From Plantago elongata (taxonomy: Eukaryota > Streptophyta > Magnoliopsida > Lamiales > Plantaginaceae): 36,367 nt of DNA. A program made the translations under genes and the position numbers. Below, piece after piece: positions 34,701-36,367 of this stretch. The stretch spans positions 1-36,367 of the forward strand of contig JAYMSP010001092.1 of assembly GCA_036897095.1 (NCBI GenBank), given 5' to 3'. Below the pieces are notes generated by a model. It saw nothing but the letters and a program-made list of their open reading frames with translations. It did no database searches and had not been told where the DNA came from. Positions within the stretch are counted from its first letter, which is position 1. Each line of letters starts with the position of its first letter.

Positions 34701-36237
34701 TGGTAGTTAACCAAAATAACTGATAATGGAAACATGATTAAACTAGGAAAAGGTTTGCAATGAACTATATGAAATAAAGTAATGAAGAACTAAAATACTT
34801 ATTAGGGCATACTTCCAATTTTGAGATCTTCCCTAAATAGACTTCTTGGGGCATACTTCCACCAGTTGCCCCCTTGATGGTTGATAAGCGATGTTAGTGG
34901 TGTGTCTGCTTTACGGATTACCAACGCGGAGTGATTCTTCTTGAATAGGATTAGTGCAACTTCAGATTCAAATATAAACTTCGTATAGTAGGAAATGAAA
35001 ACAGTAGTTATTTATCTGTACTCATCCTCAATATGTATCTGATTGTATATATTGTGAAAAGGTTACTGTTATATAATCAGTCATTGTTATTATGTATTCA
35101 GGGGTTCAGTAAAACTAGAGAACTTGACAGTGAAGAACTTTTAGATCAATTGCCTGCTTTGCAGCAGCTGCTATATCGCCTTATTGGATGTCGGGTATAT
35201 ACTTAATCTTAATGACAGATTCTTGAGTGTATTCGACATTAGCTACTTACTTACATGACATGGTATATTCTGATTTGTGGGTAATTGGATGCAGCCTGAA
35301 GGAGCAGCTGTTAGCAATTATGTGATTCAGTATGCCCTTGCCTTGGTACGTGATGTCTTTCTACCCTTTCCTGGTACACCTAAAACCCAGTGCAGCTGGT
35401 AATATAGCATATGAAAAGGGACCAAATTTCCTAAACATGGAAATTAATTTACATAATATAAGATTCGTAGCCCCTATGAAGAATTGGTTCTACTTTTCAG
35501 TTGTAAGATGAGCTTTTATGTTCCTGCTTCTGTTCCTCCATTGGTGGATGGAGAGTTTTTCCCCCTCTCTTGCTTTTAGATCACTAATGCATTTAAGCTC
35601 AATTTTTCAGGTGCTGAAGGAGAGCTTCAAAATCTATTGTTCCATCAATGATGGGATTATTAATCTTGTTGACAAGGTGAGAATAACCATTTTTTCCTCT
35701 TTTCCCCAAGTACTCTGTTTTCTGTTATTACTGTCTTACCTTGTCTATGTTCTTATTAATATTAACAAGTTTTGGTCCTTGCTATCTCCTGCTTCTGCAT
35801 TTCAGTTTTTTGAGATGCCAAGACATGAAGCCATGAAAGCCCTTGATATTTACAAAAGAGCTGGTCAGCAGGTTGCTTCATACTACTGCAGCTCAATGTT
35901 ATTTACTTAAAATGCGAAAGTAAATGAGTAGTTAAAATGCTCTCTCATGTTTATTGTGTCCGTCTTATACAGGCTGGTAGCCTCTCTGAATTCTATGAAG
36001 TTTGCAAGGGCCTTGAACTTGCTAGGAACTTTCAATTTCCTGTGTTGAGAGAGGTAAGCAATTTGAGTAGGTTTACATCACATAACTTCATCTTGCTTAG
36101 TTTTAGTAATAGAGGTGACAGGCTACCGTGTTTTGCCATGTTCATTATATTTGCAGCCTCCGCAGTCATTCCTGGTCACCATGGAAGAGTATATAAGAGA
36201 AGCACCCAGGATGGTTCCTGTTTCAAGTGTAGTTTTG
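31761..36237 (+). CDS. ANTH-domain clathrin assembly protein (AP180/PICALM type), 3' end beyond the window
   Basis: Eleven exons seen: 31761-31850, 32319-32388, 32883-32980, 34198-34336, 34473-34600, 35102-35194, 35295-35345, 35611-35676, 35806-35871, 35973-36053 and 36157-36237. They give 321 in-phase residues, and a donor (GTTAGT) leads to further exons outside. The ANTH domain covers about residues 25-290. It begins [20 protein letters not shown] and has the phosphoinositide-binding K-x9-KERH motif (K38 to H51), followed by [36 protein letters not shown] and [20 protein letters not shown]. Proteins of this family bind PI(4,5)P2 and clathrin at the plasma membrane and recruit SNAREs such as VAMP72 members for endocytosis. 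Similarity is strongest to Arabidopsis At2g01600/At1g14910, from memory. The C-terminal clathrin-binding tail is not in the window. Confidence 0.95.
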
Positions 36238-36298
36238 GTTAGTAATTTATTCAGGGCAGAACCATTATGTGGCATTGATTAGTCTTTTGCATTTACCA

Positions 36299-36321
36299 TG
36301 ATACATACATACATACATACA

Positions 36322-36367
<46 letters not shown>
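36299..36367. repeat. (ACAT)n then (AT)n microsatellite at the window end
   Basis: About twelve ATAC/ACAT tetranucleotide units are followed by AT dinucleotides up to the last base. It lies in the intron after exon 11 of the ANTH gene and may be where the window or assembly piece was cut. Confidence 0.95.

Overview
This window is nuclear DNA from a flowering plant, most likely a eudicot. The evidence is AT-rich intergenic DNA, GT-AG introns, plant-only protein families (a group S1 bZIP with its sucrose-control leader peptide, chloroplast NdhL, a defensin-like peptide) and plant-type short transposons (TRIM, hAT and other MITE-like elements, tRNA-derived SINE-like copies). I cannot fix the species. 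All exon models were built by eye from splice sites, reading phase and protein similarity.

Left part (1-5100): two direct copies of a segment of about 1.46 kb (about 180-1656 and 2996-4454), each carrying the same short TRIM-like LTR element. The right copy runs into an intact minus-strand group S1 bZIP gene (CDS 4307-4792). The left copy keeps only a decayed piece of that gene's 3' end. Between the copies is a minus-strand two-exon defensin-like gene (1809-2489) that has all eight cysteines but an in-frame stop. The bZIP leader holds a clear sucrose-control uORF (4958-5020) and a second uORF overlapping its stop by ATGA.

Middle (5100-15860): about 10.7 kb in which I find no convincing gene. 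It holds an element with long inverted repeats (about 7010-7866), a nested tandem-repeat field (about 8950-11425), a GGTGG-rich tract and, inside that tract, a hAT-type MITE with a recognisable 8-bp target duplication (12078-12608).

Right part (15868-36367): five protein genes. They are a TMEM214/DUF2359-family membrane protein (+, 10 exons), NdhL of the chloroplast NDH complex (-, 4 exons), a plastid-type ARM-repeat protein (+, 10 exons), a small uncharacterised protein with a transit-like N-terminus and one membrane helix (+, 3 exons), and an ANTH-domain clathrin assembly protein of the AP180/PICALM type (+, cut by the window end). TMEM214 and NdhL converge; NdhL and the ARM gene diverge from an 0.8-kb shared upstream region. 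From memory, Arabidopsis also has NdhL beside a DUF2359 gene (At1g70760/At1g70770), and the paralogous DUF2359 gene beside an ARM-repeat gene (At1g23170/At1g23180), so this looks like an old gene neighbourhood.

These are ordinary neighbouring eukaryotic genes with no operon logic. I see no wholly new system. The items most worth a second look are the leader-peptide control of the bZIP, the stop-bearing defensin-like gene inside a duplication, the C-terminal nonapeptide array of the TMEM214 protein, and the nested tandem repeat.
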